Shown here: piece by piece, positions 24,495 to 33,951 of the stretch | How the letters are laid out: the number at the start of each line of letters is the position of its first letter | Numbering within the stretch: the first letter of the stretch is position 1 | From: an uncultured Anaerobutyricum sp. | GTDB lineage: Bacteria > Bacillota > Clostridia > Lachnospirales > Lachnospiraceae | Reading direction: 5' to 3' | Assembly: GCF_934307085.1 (NCBI RefSeq) | Contig: NZ_CAKRCF010000013.1 | Span: 1 to 63,922 of the forward strand | DNA length: 63,922 nt | Notes under the pieces: generated by a model | Database searches by the model: none | Told to the model about the DNA's origin: nothing | What the model saw: only the letters and a program-made list of their open reading frames with translations | Position numbers and translations under genes: made by a program

Positions 24495-27026
24495 CTACTC
24501 TATTCCATAAGTCCAGTGATGTGGTATCTCATCTTTTTGGGCGTCACCAGTAAAGTTTCCTTCGCTCCATTCTAAGTATTCCCGCTTCATTTTTTCTATC
24601 TCGTCTTCCGTAAGATAAAACAGCTCAAAGCGATGTCTCTTCACAAAAGAAAAGCTATTCTGAATATCTTCACCAATAAGACTGCCTGGTTGATCTTGCC
24701 AGATTAAATTATAACAGCTTCGACAATGCGTTGTAACCGGAAACTTTCTTCCTTTTTTATCATTTAAATACAGCTTCTCAGAAATCCTATTACAATGTCC
24801 TGTTGTTTTCTTTAAACACTGTGCAGACTTCATTACAGGAATTCTTCCGTAAACAAGCAGTTCAAAAGAACTCTTCTCTTCTTTGGCTTCAAGTGCCATA
24901 CACATTTCTTCTATCTCTTTTTTTGACAATTCGATTGGCAATTCTCTCACCTTAAACTGCGGATATAACCTGGCTGATTCTTCCACAGAAGCAGAATTCC
25001 AATGATAACAGGATGCACCTGCAATCATAGTACCATTATATTTCTCTATTTGATTCAAAAACTCTACTTCATTTATATTGTGTACATAGATACCATCCCA
25101 TGCGAAAGAAGAACAAATCTCTTTTATCTTGCCGTATCCATCATACTTATCGCATCCACTATAATCTCTAAAAACCTGTGGAAAAGATAAATAGATTTTT
25201 TTCTTTCTCTCTTTTGCCGCTTTTGCTGATTCTAGTAATTCTTCCGGCGAAAAAAATTCATAAGGTAGACAAATTCCATCAAAAAAAGACTCCTTACTAT
25301 ATTTTATAAATTGTTCTTTATTATATACCGTAGCAATTCTTTCTGGTCGTGAAATATCTTTTACACGATTTACAGATAAATCCGAAATACCCCTATCATC
25401 TTTTTTTGATATTTCTTTGGATAAACTAGTATTTGCTGAAGGATACACCGCCTGTTCATATCTGTTATCCCTTTGTTTTAGCAGTTCTTCTAAAAGTGCA
25501 AAACCCTTCTGCCGGATATTCTTTAACACAGACATAGGAAGAAAACAATTTTCCTCCATATTTACCTCAAACTCTGTCAGTTTAAATGGGACATTACCTG
25601 TCTTGTTCATCTGTCGTAAAATGTCTTCTTTTGCAACTGGCCTCTTTTCAGAGGCCTCCACTACTGCTCCTTCAACAAACGCATACTCATCACGACAAAA
25701 CAGCTCTAACATTAGTGGTTCTCCCACTTTCAGAGTAATATCTCCCGTTACCGGATATTTTATCATCTTATTTAAAATATTCTTTTCGATATGTGCCGAT
25801 AGCTCCGTATTCTTTCTTCGATATACGGGCATTCCCGTCTTAAGAGACTGCGTACGCGGAACATTCAGGGTAATCTGTCCCCCCTTTCCACTATCTTCCT
25901 GGCACTTTGAAGGAACAGTAAGAACTAGTTCCTCCTGTCTGTCTGCTGAAACCGGAATAACTAAAATATCTCTTGGATGCAGGGCAGCTTCAAGAGAAAC
26001 CTTTACTCTATTTTTAGAAATGGATACTACCTTACCAATCTTTCTTCCAGTATTCTTTGGAGAAACAACTGACATCATATCCTGTCCATTATGCTTCTTC
26101 CAATAACCCTGTGTAAAACTTCCACGACAGTACAGTTCCTCTAAAGCATGTATATCTTCATCTTTAGGACGAAATTGTTCTCTCTGCTTCCAATTCGCCG
26201 CAATCTCATCAAGATACTTACGATAAATAGACGTTACTCCCGCTACATATTCTACATTCTTCATTCGCCCTTCAATTTTTAAAGAGTCCACTGGCAGCTC
26301 CATCAATGCCGGCAGTATAGAAAGGGAACATAAATCCTTTGGACTTAAAAGATACTTTCCTTTTTCCCGATGTTCTAACGGATTTCCCTCACCGTCCTCT
26401 AACTGATAAGTGAGACGACATGGCTGTGCACATCGTCCCCGATTGCCGCTTCGTCCTCCATACAAACTGCTGAGCAAACACTGTCCAGAATAGCAGTAAC
26501 ATAATGCTCCATGTACAAACACTTCAACTTCTAAGCCCGTCTCTTCTTTTATCCTCTTTATCTCTAACAAGGACAACTCTCTTGCTGGAACAACTCTGCT
26601 AAGCCCCATCCGCTTTGCCGCAACCGCTCCATGAAAATCTGTGATTGTCATCTGTGTACTTCCGTGTATCTCCATCCCCGGAAAGTTCTCTCGAATAAAA
26701 TGTACCGCACCAAAATCCTGTACAATCACACCATCTAGTCCATGTTCATAATAAGGAAGAAGAAAATCTCCTAATTCTTCAAAAAGTTCTCGCTCCTTCA
26801 TCAGTGTATTCACTGTAAGGTAAAGTTTGCACTCATGAAAATGGGCAAATTCCAATGCTTCAATCATATCTTCTTTTGAAAAATTATGGGCATAGGCTCT
26901 CGCTCCAAATTTTTCACCACCCATATAAATTGCGTCTGCTCCGGCATACACCGCCGCTTTTAAATGTTCGAAAGAACCCGCCGGAGCAAGGAGTTCGGGG
27001 GTTCTTCTTCTTTTAACGAAATTCAT
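24495..27026 (-). CDS. Peptidase U32-family protein, long form with DUF3656-like region
   Basis: This protein of about 843 residues has an N-terminal U32 domain (PELLAPAGSFEHLKAA at its start, the conserved GGRSGNRGRCAQPCRL cysteine motif near residue 185). A middle region of about 150 residues and a C-terminal part with clustered cysteines follow (CLKKTTGHC, TTHCRSCYN). U32 proteins such as RlhA and YrrN/YrrO act in RNA hydroxylation and not proteolysis, so an rRNA-modification role is plausible. The ATG at 27026 follows GGAG by 7 nt and overlaps zapA by 14 nt, suggesting translational coupling. Confidence 0.88.
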   Translation of the reverse strand: MNFVKRRRTPELLAPAGSFEHLKAAVYAGADAIYMGGEKFGARAYAHNFSKEDMIEALEFAHFHECKLYLTVNTLMKERELFEELGDFLLPYYEHGLDGVIVQDFGAVHFIRENFPGMEIHGSTQMTITDFHGAVAAKRMGLSRVVPARELSLLEIKRIKEETGLEVEVFVHGALCYCYSGQCLLSSLYGGRSGNRGRCAQPCRLTYQLEDGEGNPLEHREKGKYLLSPKDLCSLSILPALMELPVDSLKIEGRMKNVEYVAGVTSIYRKYLDEIAANWKQREQFRPKDEDIHALEELYCRGSFTQGYWKKHNGQDMMSVVSPKNTGRKIGKVVSISKNRVKVSLEAALHPRDILVIPVSADRQEELVLTVPSKCQEDSGKGGQITLNVPRTQSLKTGMPVYRRKNTELSAHIEKNILNKMIKYPVTGDITLKVGEPLMLELFCRDEYAFVEGAVVEASEKRPVAKEDILRQMNKTGNVPFKLTEFEVNMEENCFLPMSVLKNIRQKGFALLEELLKQRDNRYEQAVYPSANTSLSKEISKKDDRGISDLSVNRVKDISRPERIATVYNKEQFIKYSKESFFDGICLPYEFFSPEELLESAKAAKERKKKIYLSFPQVFRDYSGCDKYDGYGKIKEICSSFAWDGIYVHNINEVEFLNQIEKYNGTMIAGASCYHWNSASVEESARLYPQFKVRELPIELSKKEIEEMCMALEAKEEKSSFELLVYGRIPVMKSAQCLKKTTGHCNRISEKLYLNDKKGRKFPVTTHCRSCYNLIWQDQPGSLIGEDIQNSFSFVKRHRFELFYLTEDEIEKMKREYLEWSEGNFTGDAQKDEIPHHWTYGIE

Positions 27027-27411
27027 TCTTTGTCTCCAGTCCAATAATTCGCTTCTGCAGTTCATTCACCTTCGTCTTATAATCTTCCACCAGCTTATTC
27101 GCTGCATCAATCTGAAGCTTATTATCTACAATCTCCTGCTTTAACTCGTAAATCTCCTGTTCTTTGTCTCTGCTGCCCTGGTTAAATTCTTCAATTTCAT
27201 CCTGCAGTCTTGAAACTTCTTCCGCAATGTTGAGTGCCAGTAAAATATCACGATACTCTATAGACAGCTTATTATACCCTGTCTGCTTTTTTAACTCTTT
27301 TATCTTTCCATCAACATAGAAGGCGAGTTTCTGGAGATAGGTATCGCTCCCACCTGACAATCTATATACTTTACCATCAATTACTACAGATACTTCACTT
27401 TTCCCTTCCAT
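27013..27411 (-). CDS. zapA: Cell division protein ZapA
   Basis: This 132-residue protein has the ZapA N-terminal globular part (VSVVIDGKVYRLSGGSDTYLQKLAFYVD) and a long coiled coil over the C-terminal two-thirds. It bundles FtsZ filaments at the division site. It lies 37 nt downstream of ruvB and overlaps the U32 gene by 14 nt. Length is slightly more than the usual 85-110 because of the extended coil. Confidence 0.9.
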   Translation of the reverse strand: MEGKSEVSVVIDGKVYRLSGGSDTYLQKLAFYVDGKIKELKKQTGYNKLSIEYRDILLALNIAEEVSRLQDEIEEFNQGSRDKEQEIYELKQEIVDNKLQIDAANKLVEDYKTKVNELQKRIIGLETKNEFR

Positions 27412-27448
27412 ATTCTTCGCCCTCCTGTGACATAAAATTTCCTATTTT

Positions 27449-28453
27449 CTAAAAAATCTCCTCCGGAACCGGAAATCCTAAATGCTCATAAGCACGCCCC
27501 GTAAGCGCCCGTCCTCTCGGCGTTCTCTTAATTAACCCTCTCTGAATTAAAAACGGTTCATAAACATCCTCTATCGTGCCAGAATCCTCTCCGACTGCTG
27601 CTGCTAATGTATCAAGTCCAACCGGTCGTCCGACAAACTTAACAATCATCGTCTCTAAAAGATTCCTGTCTGTAGCATCTAACCCCATGGAATCCACTTC
27701 TAGCAAATCAAGTGCCGTCTGTGCAACCTCGCAGGTAATCACTCCATCATAACGTACCTGTGCAAAATCCCTGACTCTCTTTAACAGACGATTGGCAAGT
27801 CTTGGAGTCCCACGACTTCTCCTGCCAAGTTCCAATGCCCCTTCCTCGTCAATCTCCACTCCTAAAAGTTCCGCAGAACGCTGAACGATTACCTTCAGTT
27901 CCTCATCCGTATAAAACTCCAGACGGTTCACCACGCCAAAACGATCTCTTAGAGGGGCTGTAAGCATTCCTGCTCTTGTTGTTGCCCCTACCAGAGTAAA
28001 ATGAGGAAGCTCCAGACGAATTGACTTAGCCGAAGCTCCCTTCCCAATCATAATATCTATCGAAAAGTCCTCCATCGCAGGATAAAGAACTTCCTCCACC
28101 TGCCTGTTCAGTCGATGAATCTCATCAATAAAAAGAACATCTCCATCCGAAAGCCCATTCAATACCGCCGCAATCTCCCCGGGCTTTTCAATCGCCGGTC
28201 CGGAAGTGATTTTTAAATTACTGTCCATCTCATTCGCGATAATACCCGCCAGCGTCGTCTTACCAAGACCCGGAGGGCCATATAATAACACATGGTCAAG
28301 AGACTCTCCCCTCATCTTGGCTGCTTCAATAAATATTCGAAGGTTCTTCTTTACCTTCTCCTGGCCTATATATTCTGATAAATTCTGTGGCCGGAGGCTA
28401 CCTTCTACTGCAATATCCTCCTCCATCAGCTCTGTGCTGATCATTCTGTCCAT
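27449..28453 (-). CDS. ruvB: Holliday junction branch migration DNA helicase RuvB
   Basis: This 334-residue AAA+ motor has Walker [10 protein letters not shown] (residues about 59-67), Walker [10 protein letters not shown], sensor GATTRAG and the C-terminal winged helix with the arginine-rich [13 protein letters not shown]. It drives branch migration with RuvA. AAGGTG lies 7 nt upstream of the ATG and the ruvA stop is only 9 nt upstream. ruvC is not in this cluster. Confidence 0.98.
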   Translation of the reverse strand: MDRMISTELMEEDIAVEGSLRPQNLSEYIGQEKVKKNLRIFIEAAKMRGESLDHVLLYGPPGLGKTTLAGIIANEMDSNLKITSGPAIEKPGEIAAVLNGLSDGDVLFIDEIHRLNRQVEEVLYPAMEDFSIDIMIGKGASAKSIRLELPHFTLVGATTRAGMLTAPLRDRFGVVNRLEFYTDEELKVIVQRSAELLGVEIDEEGALELGRRSRGTPRLANRLLKRVRDFAQVRYDGVITCEVAQTALDLLEVDSMGLDATDRNLLETMIVKFVGRPVGLDTLAAAVGEDSGTIEDVYEPFLIQRGLIKRTPRGRALTGRAYEHLGFPVPEEIF

Positions 28454-28462
28454 GTTATCACC

Positions 28463-29077
28463 TTATAATAATGTTAATACTTTTTTCAATGCTTCTTTTA
28501 ATAATTGCTCTGCGTCTAAATTCTGTGCTTCCGGTACACTATGTACTGCACGATATGCCTCTCCATTCGAATAACCTAATGCCACTAATGCCTGTACAGT
28601 ATCTGCAATACTGTCTCCTTCTGCAAAGGAATTCTGTGATACGGTTTCTTCTGCTGTCGAAACAGACTCTAAATCTTCAAGATTTAGCTTGTCTTTAAGC
28701 TCAATAATCATTCGCTTCGCACCTTTTGGACCGATACCTGGAGTCTTTGCGATACTCTTCGCATCCTCACTAAAAACCGCATAATACAAATCTTCCACCG
28801 TCATCGTGGAAAGTACCGATAAGGCTACCTTCGGTCCGATACCTGAAATCCCAAGCAGAATCTGAAAAGTTTCTAATTCTTGTATCGAAGAGAATCCAAA
28901 TAATGCCAGCTGATCTTCTCTTACATATAAATATGTATGCAGCATCGCTTCCTCACCACTGTTCACACTATCAAGAACTCTTAACGGCACTTTAATCTGG
29001 TAACCAATTCCGTGATTCTCTATTACAACAGAATCCTTTCCCTTATATGCAACTGTTCCCTTAATATATGAAATCAA
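28463..29077 (-). CDS. ruvA: Holliday junction branch migration protein RuvA
   Basis: This 204-residue protein has domain I (MISYIKGTVAYKGKDSVVIENHGIGYQI), the tandem helix-hairpin-helix motifs LLGISGIGPKVALSVLS and TPGIGPKGAKRMIIELKDK, and the flexible RuvB-contacting domain III. It binds four-way junctions as a tetramer. The start codon is TTG, supported by AGGA 7 nt upstream and by alignment of the N-terminus to the family. It is the first gene of the ruvA-ruvB-zapA-U32-ftsW-PBP unit. Confidence 0.97.
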   Translation of the reverse strand: MISYIKGTVAYKGKDSVVIENHGIGYQIKVPLRVLDSVNSGEEAMLHTYLYVREDQLALFGFSSIQELETFQILLGISGIGPKVALSVLSTMTVEDLYYAVFSEDAKSIAKTPGIGPKGAKRMIIELKDKLNLEDLESVSTAEETVSQNSFAEGDSIADTVQALVALGYSNGEAYRAVHSVPEAQNLDAEQLLKEALKKVLTLL

Positions 29078-29134
29078 ATGAAATTCCTGCTTTCTTTTAA
29101 AATTGTTACCAGAACTTATATTCTGACTTCTGAC

Positions 29135-29163
29135 ATGATACCATAATTCCCATCATATTACAA
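29135..29163 (-). promoter_or_regulatory. ruvA operon promoter
   Basis: TTGTAA (29158-29163), a 17-nt spacer and TATCAT (29135-29140) are read on the minus strand, about 58 nt upstream of the TTG start codon. Confidence 0.55.
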
Positions 29164-29311
29164 CTCTTTTACTTTAACGACATTTACCCCTTAAAAAATA
29201 TTTCATCAACAGGTACCTTAAAAATTTAGATGCAACTGATAAAAAAGCTTCTTACAAAATTAAGTACAAAAAATTGTAAGAGTACATAAGAAAGCTTCCT
29301 CGAAAATGTGT
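29164..29311. other. Divergent intergenic region with dyads
   Basis: Between the ruvA promoter and the rightward promoter there is an interrupted inverted repeat around 29249-29301 (TCTTACAA / TTGTAAGA inside AAGCTT / AAGCTT). Nothing coding is supported. Confidence 0.4.
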
Positions 29312-29340
29312 TTGACATATAAAACGTTCTCTGCTATGGT
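29312..29340 (+). promoter_or_regulatory. Probable promoter of the yprB-like gene
   Basis: TTGACA (29312-29317), a 17-nt spacer and TATGGT (29335-29340) with TGC before the -10. It would give a leader of about 170 nt; that leader contains one copy of the GTTTGAAAAAT repeat at 29402-29425 but no recognisable riboswitch. Confidence 0.5.
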
Positions 29341-29518
29341 TATAGCGATTCTATAAAATAATATCGGAATTTTCTACTACAATATGTATAACAAATTATT
29401 CCAAATTGTGTTTGAAAAATACTCTGGGAAATAATTTTTTATAATATTGTGTAGCATTATTTTTATAGTATTGTTATAGTAAGAATTTTGCGACAACATA
29501 TGTCATTCCGGAGGTACC

Positions 29519-30667
29519 ATGTTAACAATTAATAAAATATTCCCACAAGAAAAGATTCCCGAAAATACCGAATCTTTTTTATTTTTTGATATAGAAACTA
29601 CTGGTTTTTCCAGAGATAACACAATCTTATACCTGATTGGATGCGGATATTTTACAGAAGATGGATTCCAGTTTATCCAGTGGTTTAATGATGACGGCAC
29701 AAGTGAGGAAGAGATTCTTCTTGCCTTTCAAAATATTTTAGAAAAAAAAGACTGGAAACTTGTCACATTTAACGGCAACAGCTTTGATATTCCTTATTTA
29801 AAGAGACATTATGAGCTAAACGAATTAACCTGCGATATAGAAAAATACCCTTCCCTGGATTTTTATCAATTTTTAAAACCGTTCCAGAATCTTTTTCAAA
29901 TGACGCACGGTAAACAAAAAGACTGGGAACAGTTTCTTGGCCTAAATAGAGAGGACAAATACGATGGCGGACAGCTTATCGCTGTTTACAAAGACTACCT
30001 TATGACAAAAGATAAGGGATTATTACATAATCTCCTTCTTCACAATGAAGATGATCTGCTTGGCATGAAGTATCTTCTACCGCTCTTTTCCTATCGCCAG
30101 ATTTTTCTTGAGGACATCACCTTACAGGGAATCGCACCTGCAAATAATCTGTTTGAACTGGGCAACGGAAGTATTGCTATCTCCTGTAAACTTCCTCTTC
30201 CTCTTCCACAGCCGCTATCTGTATCTACCCTGATAGGAAGTATTTCTTCTGATGAAAAAGATTTATCTTTGCTGACACTCACCCTACCTTTTGTCGAAGA
30301 CGTGTTAAAACATTTTTATAAAGACTACCACAATTATTATTACCTTCCAAAAGAAGACCGGGCGATTCATAAAAGCGTTGGCTGTTATGTCGAACGCCAA
30401 TATCGCCGAACAGCAAAAGCATCCACCTGCTATGTCAAAAAAGAAGGAATTTTCCTACCACTTCCAAAAGTTCAAAAACATTTTGGAATTCAAATAGAGA
30501 ATTATCCTTATGAAAAGGCTTTTCCTGTATATAAGAAGGAATATAAGGAACTTCGTCGTTTTGCAGAGTTTGATGATATATTTTCAGAAAAAAATGTGGG
30601 GATTGCAGCGTATTTGCGAGATATTATAAAAGAACTACTGATCACAAGGATGGAAGAGGATTTGTAA
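29519..30667 (+). CDS. YprB-like ribonuclease H-fold 3'-5' exonuclease
   Basis: This 382-residue protein has a DEDD-type exonuclease core: Exo I FFDIETTGFS (about residue 22), Exo II VTFNGNSFDIPYLK, and Exo III HNEDDLLGMKYL. This matches the RNase_H_2/YprB family. The C-terminal 180 residues have no clear catalytic signature. Activity on RNA or DNA ends is inferred from the fold. GGAGG is only 4 nt from the ATG. The gene is isolated, running opposite to its neighbours and ending just before hairpin element D. Confidence 0.85.
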   Translation: MLTINKIFPQEKIPENTESFLFFDIETTGFSRDNTILYLIGCGYFTEDGFQFIQWFNDDGTSEEEILLAFQNILEKKDWKLVTFNGNSFDIPYLKRHYELNELTCDIEKYPSLDFYQFLKPFQNLFQMTHGKQKDWEQFLGLNREDKYDGGQLIAVYKDYLMTKDKGLLHNLLLHNEDDLLGMKYLLPLFSYRQIFLEDITLQGIAPANNLFELGNGSIAISCKLPLPLPQPLSVSTLIGSISSDEKDLSLLTLTLPFVEDVLKHFYKDYHNYYYLPKEDRAIHKSVGCYVERQYRRTAKASTCYVKKEGIFLPLPKVQKHFGIQIENYPYEKAFPVYKKEYKELRRFAEFDDIFSEKNVGIAAYLRDIIKELLITRMEEDL

Positions 30668-30669
30668 AC

Positions 30670-30774
30670 ATAGAATCAAAATAATCCCTATCTGTGGCCT
30701 TAGAGCAAGTGTTGGATGCAAGGCATTCAACGCACCGCGACTAAAGTCACAGATAGGGATTATTTTGATTCTAT
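30670..30774. repeat. Hairpin element D (27-bp perfect arms)
   Basis: The arms 30670-30696 and 30748-30774 are perfectly complementary (core AATCCCTATCTGTG). The 51-nt interior has TTAGAGC, an inner stem GTG..TTGGAT / ATTCAA..CAC and ACTAAAG, closely resembling element A. It lies between the convergent yprB-like and flavodiiron genes and may serve as a bidirectional terminator, though it lacks a proper T-run. Confidence 0.75.
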
Positions 30775-30801
30775 AGGACGTCTATCTAGACTGGAAAACT
30801 A

Positions 30802-31956
30802 TTATTTCATCTCTTTTGCAAGTGCTGCGATCTGTGCCTCACTTGTCGCATCTACCGCAGAGCGAATGGTTACTGTTGTATCTGCAAATGTAATATTTTT
30901 GCTCTTTTCAAAAGCTGCTCTCATAATCTTAGCTGCCATTGGTGTCCAGCTTCCGTTTTCCACAAATCCGATAGAACGGTTCTGATAGCTTCTCTCTGTC
31001 AGATGATTAATAAACTCTTTCATAAATGGGAAAATATCTCCATTATATGTTGTTGTTGCAAGAATCAACTTTCCATAACGGAAGGCATCTTCTACCGCTT
31101 CTGCCATATCATCTCTGGCAAGATCTGTTACAACAACCTTTGGGCATCCTTCTTCTTTTAACTTCTCAGCTAAAAGCTCTACTGCCTTCTTTGTGTTACC
31201 GTATACAGAAGTATAAGCGATTACTGTTCCCTCTGTTTCTACCTGATAAGAAGACCAGATATTATAAAGATTCAGATAATGTTCTAAATTCTCTGTTAAT
31301 ACCGGACCATGTAATGGGCAAATTGCCTTGATTTCAAGGGAACCAACCTTGCTAAATAACTTCTGTACCATTGGACCATATTTACCAACGATACCGATAT
31401 AATAACGACGAGCTTCACAATCCCACTCTTCCTCTACATCTAATGCTCCAAACTTACCAAAAGCATCCGCAGAGAAGAAAATCTTATCTGTTGTATCATA
31501 AGTCATCATAACTTCTGGCCAGTGAACCATAGGAGCCATAACAAAAGTAAGATTATGCTTTCCTGTACTTAAAGTCTCTCCCTCTTTTACGATAACCTGA
31601 CGGTCTGCAAAATCTGTTCCAAAGAACTGCTTCATCATAGGGAAAGTCTTTGCATTACCAACAATCTTTGCTTCTGGATACTTCTCTGCAAAGTTAGCAA
31701 TATTAGCCGCATGGTCTGGTTCCATATGTTGTACGATTAAATAATCCGGCGTTCTTCCCGCAAAAGCCTCTTCAAGATTTGCAAGCCACTCATCTTTGAA
31801 ATGTGCATCTACTGTATCAAATACAGCAACCTTCTCATCAAGAACAACATAGGAATTATATGCCATTCCATTTGGCACATCATACTGTCCCTCAAATAAA
31901 TCTACCTCATGATCATTCACTCCGACATAAATAATATCTTCTGTAACTTTAAACAT
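30802..31956 (-). CDS. Flavodiiron protein (FprA family)
   Basis: This 384-residue enzyme has a metallo-beta-lactamase-like diiron domain with ligands in HMEPDH, MVHWPEVM, SADAFG and CPLHGP, followed by a flavodoxin domain (about residues 245-384, FMN loop YTSVYGNTKKAVE). It reduces O2 or NO to water or N2O and protects strict anaerobes. GAGG lies 8 nt upstream of the ATG. It is a single-gene unit with a promoter and a palindrome in its leader. Confidence 0.95.
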   Translation of the reverse strand: MFKVTEDIIYVGVNDHEVDLFEGQYDVPNGMAYNSYVVLDEKVAVFDTVDAHFKDEWLANLEEAFAGRTPDYLIVQHMEPDHAANIANFAEKYPEAKIVGNAKTFPMMKQFFGTDFADRQVIVKEGETLSTGKHNLTFVMAPMVHWPEVMMTYDTTDKIFFSADAFGKFGALDVEEEWDCEARRYYIGIVGKYGPMVQKLFSKVGSLEIKAICPLHGPVLTENLEHYLNLYNIWSSYQVETEGTVIAYTSVYGNTKKAVELLAEKLKEEGCPKVVVTDLARDDMAEAVEDAFRYGKLILATTTYNGDIFPFMKEFINHLTERSYQNRSIGFVENGSWTPMAAKIMRAAFEKSKNITFADTTVTIRSAVDATSEAQIAALAKEMK

Positions 31957-31975
31957 GTAATCACCTCATATTTCT

Positions 31976-31988
31976 GGTTATCATAACC
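31976..31988. promoter_or_regulatory. GGTTATCATAACC palindrome in the flavodiiron leader
   Basis: This perfect 13-bp palindrome lies between the -10 box and the ribosome binding site. It could be an operator for an oxygen- or NO-responsive repressor; there is no direct evidence. Confidence 0.4.
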
Positions 31989-32033
31989 GTATCTTTTTTG
32001 TAACAGACAGCTTCCTGTCATAGCACAATTCCT

Positions 32034-32062
32034 ATTATATAAAATTTAACAAAAGTATACAA
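32034..32062 (-). promoter_or_regulatory. Flavodiiron protein promoter
   Basis: TTGTAT (32057-32062), a 17-nt spacer and TATAAT (32034-32039) are read on the minus strand. The leader is about 70 nt and contains a short GACAG/CTGTC hairpin. Confidence 0.65.
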
Positions 32063-32193
32063 GATAATAAATAAAGATTCTTTCTCAAATTTTCAATATA
32101 ATATCTATGATTTTGGAGAAATAGGCCGAATTCTCATGACTTATTTCCTAACTTCATCAAAGATAAAAACCGAAAGCATTTTTCAAACACATT

Positions 32194-33951
32194 CTAGCTT
32201 GCAAACTGACTGTTATACAGATTCGCATAAAAACCATTCTGTCTTAACAATTCCTCATGATTTCCCTGCTCAATAATATGCCCATCTCTCATAACGAGAA
32301 TTATATCTGCATTCTGAATTGTAGAAAGACGATGTGCAACAATAAAGCTTGTTCGTCCTGCCATCATCTTTGCAAAAGCATTCTGGATTTTTTGCTCCGT
32401 ACGAGTATCAATCGAAGAAGTGGCTTCATCAAGGATTAACATGGATGGTAAATCGAGCATAACCCTTGTAATACAAAGAAGCTGCTTTTGTCCCTGACTC
32501 ATTCCTGCCCCATCCTCTGTTATATAAGTATCAAGCCCTTTTGGCATCTTTTTAATAAAGCTGTAGGAATGTGCCTCTTTTGCTGCAGCAATAATCTGTT
32601 CGTCACTAAAGCCTTCTCTTCCCATTGTAATATTATCACGGATTGTTCCGCTTCGAAGCCAGGTATCTTGTAATACCATACCGTAGGAAGTCCGAAGACT
32701 TTCTCTTGTAATATCCCTGATATCGGTTCCTTCTACCATAATCTTTCCTTTATTCACATCATAAAACCGCATCAAAAGATTAATAATTGTTGTTTTGCCA
32801 CAACCGGTAGGCCCGACAATTGCAATTCGCTGTCCTTTTTTTACATTAAGATTAAAGTCTTCAATTAATCTTTTCTCTGTTACATAAGAAAAATCAACAT
32901 GCGAAAGTTCAACATTTCCCTCTGGATTTACCAAAACAAGAGCATCTTCTTTATCATCACTTTCTGGCTTTTCTTCAATAAGTTCAAAAATACGTGCGGC
33001 ACAGGCTAACGCATTCTGAAGTTCCGTAACTACTCCGGATATCTCGTTAAATGGCTTTGTATACTGGTTTGCATAACTCAACAGACAGGTAAGCTGTCCA
33101 ACGCTAAGCCCTCCACTGATGGCACTAAGAGCACCACTTAATGCTACACTGGCATACACAAGACTATTGACAAAGCGGGTAGACGGATTTGTGATGGAGG
33201 AAAAGAAAATCGCTTTTAAAGAATACCCCTGTAATTTATTATTTACAGCTGCAAAGCGTTCCCCTGCTCTTTTTTCATAACCAAATGCCTTTACAACTTT
33301 TTCTCCTTCGATCATCTCCTCTATTAATGCAGTCTGTTCTCCTCTTGTCTCTGACTGCAACTTAAACATAGAGTAGGTGTGTGTTGCGATAAAACGGGCA
33401 ACCAGCAAAGAAATCGGTGTCAGACAGACTACTAAAAGGGCAATGCCTACATGAATAGAAAAAATAAATCCAAGTGTACCCAAAATGGTGACAACTCCTG
33501 TAAAAAACTGTGTAAATCCCATCAAAAGTCCATCCGCAAACTGGTCAACATCTGCAATAACACGGCTTACAACGTCACCATAAGAATGTCCATCAATGTA
33601 CTTAAGTGGCAGCTTTTCAATTTTTTTCATTGCTTCATTACGAATGTCCCTCGTCACATGGAATGTAATATGATTATTACAAATATTCATAATCCACTGC
33701 GCAATTCCCGTAAGTAAAATTACTACTGCACCTTTTTCTAATATTTTTGCAATCGCTGCAAAATCTACCTGTCCTTTTTTAATAATAAAGTCAATCGCAT
33801 CTCCGACAAGAATCGGCACATATAAGGTACCTGCAACGGTAAGTGCTGCCATGAGAATGGATAGAATCAGAAGGAAACGGTAGTTTCTTAAATAATGCCA
33901 CACTTTTTTAATCGTGCTTTTTCTTTTGCCGTTTGTTTTTTGCTGTGCCAT
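32194..33951 (-). CDS. ABC transporter, permease-ATPase subunit (catalytically canonical half)
   Basis: This 585-residue type IV (exporter-fold) half-transporter has six N-terminal helices, then a nucleotide-binding domain: Walker A GPTGCGKTT, Walker B MLILDEATSS with the catalytic Glu, and H-loop FIVAHRLST. The signature motif is a non-canonical MSQGQ. It pairs with the product of the gene directly upstream (TAAATG junction), which carries the opposite set of defects. Together they form a heterodimer with one functional ATP site. The substrate is unknown. The 3' end overlaps a copy of the GTTTGAAAAATGCTTT repeat. Confidence 0.93.
   Translation of the reverse strand: MAQQKTNGKRKSTIKKVWHYLRNYRFLLILSILMAALTVAGTLYVPILVGDAIDFIIKKGQVDFAAIAKILEKGAVVILLTGIAQWIMNICNNHITFHVTRDIRNEAMKKIEKLPLKYIDGHSYGDVVSRVIADVDQFADGLLMGFTQFFTGVVTILGTLGFIFSIHVGIALLVVCLTPISLLVARFIATHTYSMFKLQSETRGEQTALIEEMIEGEKVVKAFGYEKRAGERFAAVNNKLQGYSLKAIFFSSITNPSTRFVNSLVYASVALSGALSAISGGLSVGQLTCLLSYANQYTKPFNEISGVVTELQNALACAARIFELIEEKPESDDKEDALVLVNPEGNVELSHVDFSYVTEKRLIEDFNLNVKKGQRIAIVGPTGCGKTTIINLLMRFYDVNKGKIMVEGTDIRDITRESLRTSYGMVLQDTWLRSGTIRDNITMGREGFSDEQIIAAAKEAHSYSFIKKMPKGLDTYITEDGAGMSQGQKQLLCITRVMLDLPSMLILDEATSSIDTRTEQKIQNAFAKMMAGRTSFIVAHRLSTIQNADIILVMRDGHIIEQGNHEELLRQNGFYANLYNSQFAS

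Noticed and set aside
29341..29518. Riboswitch in the leader of the yprB-like gene
   Set aside because: The leader is long but AT-rich without stable stems or any conserved riboswitch core that I recognise.
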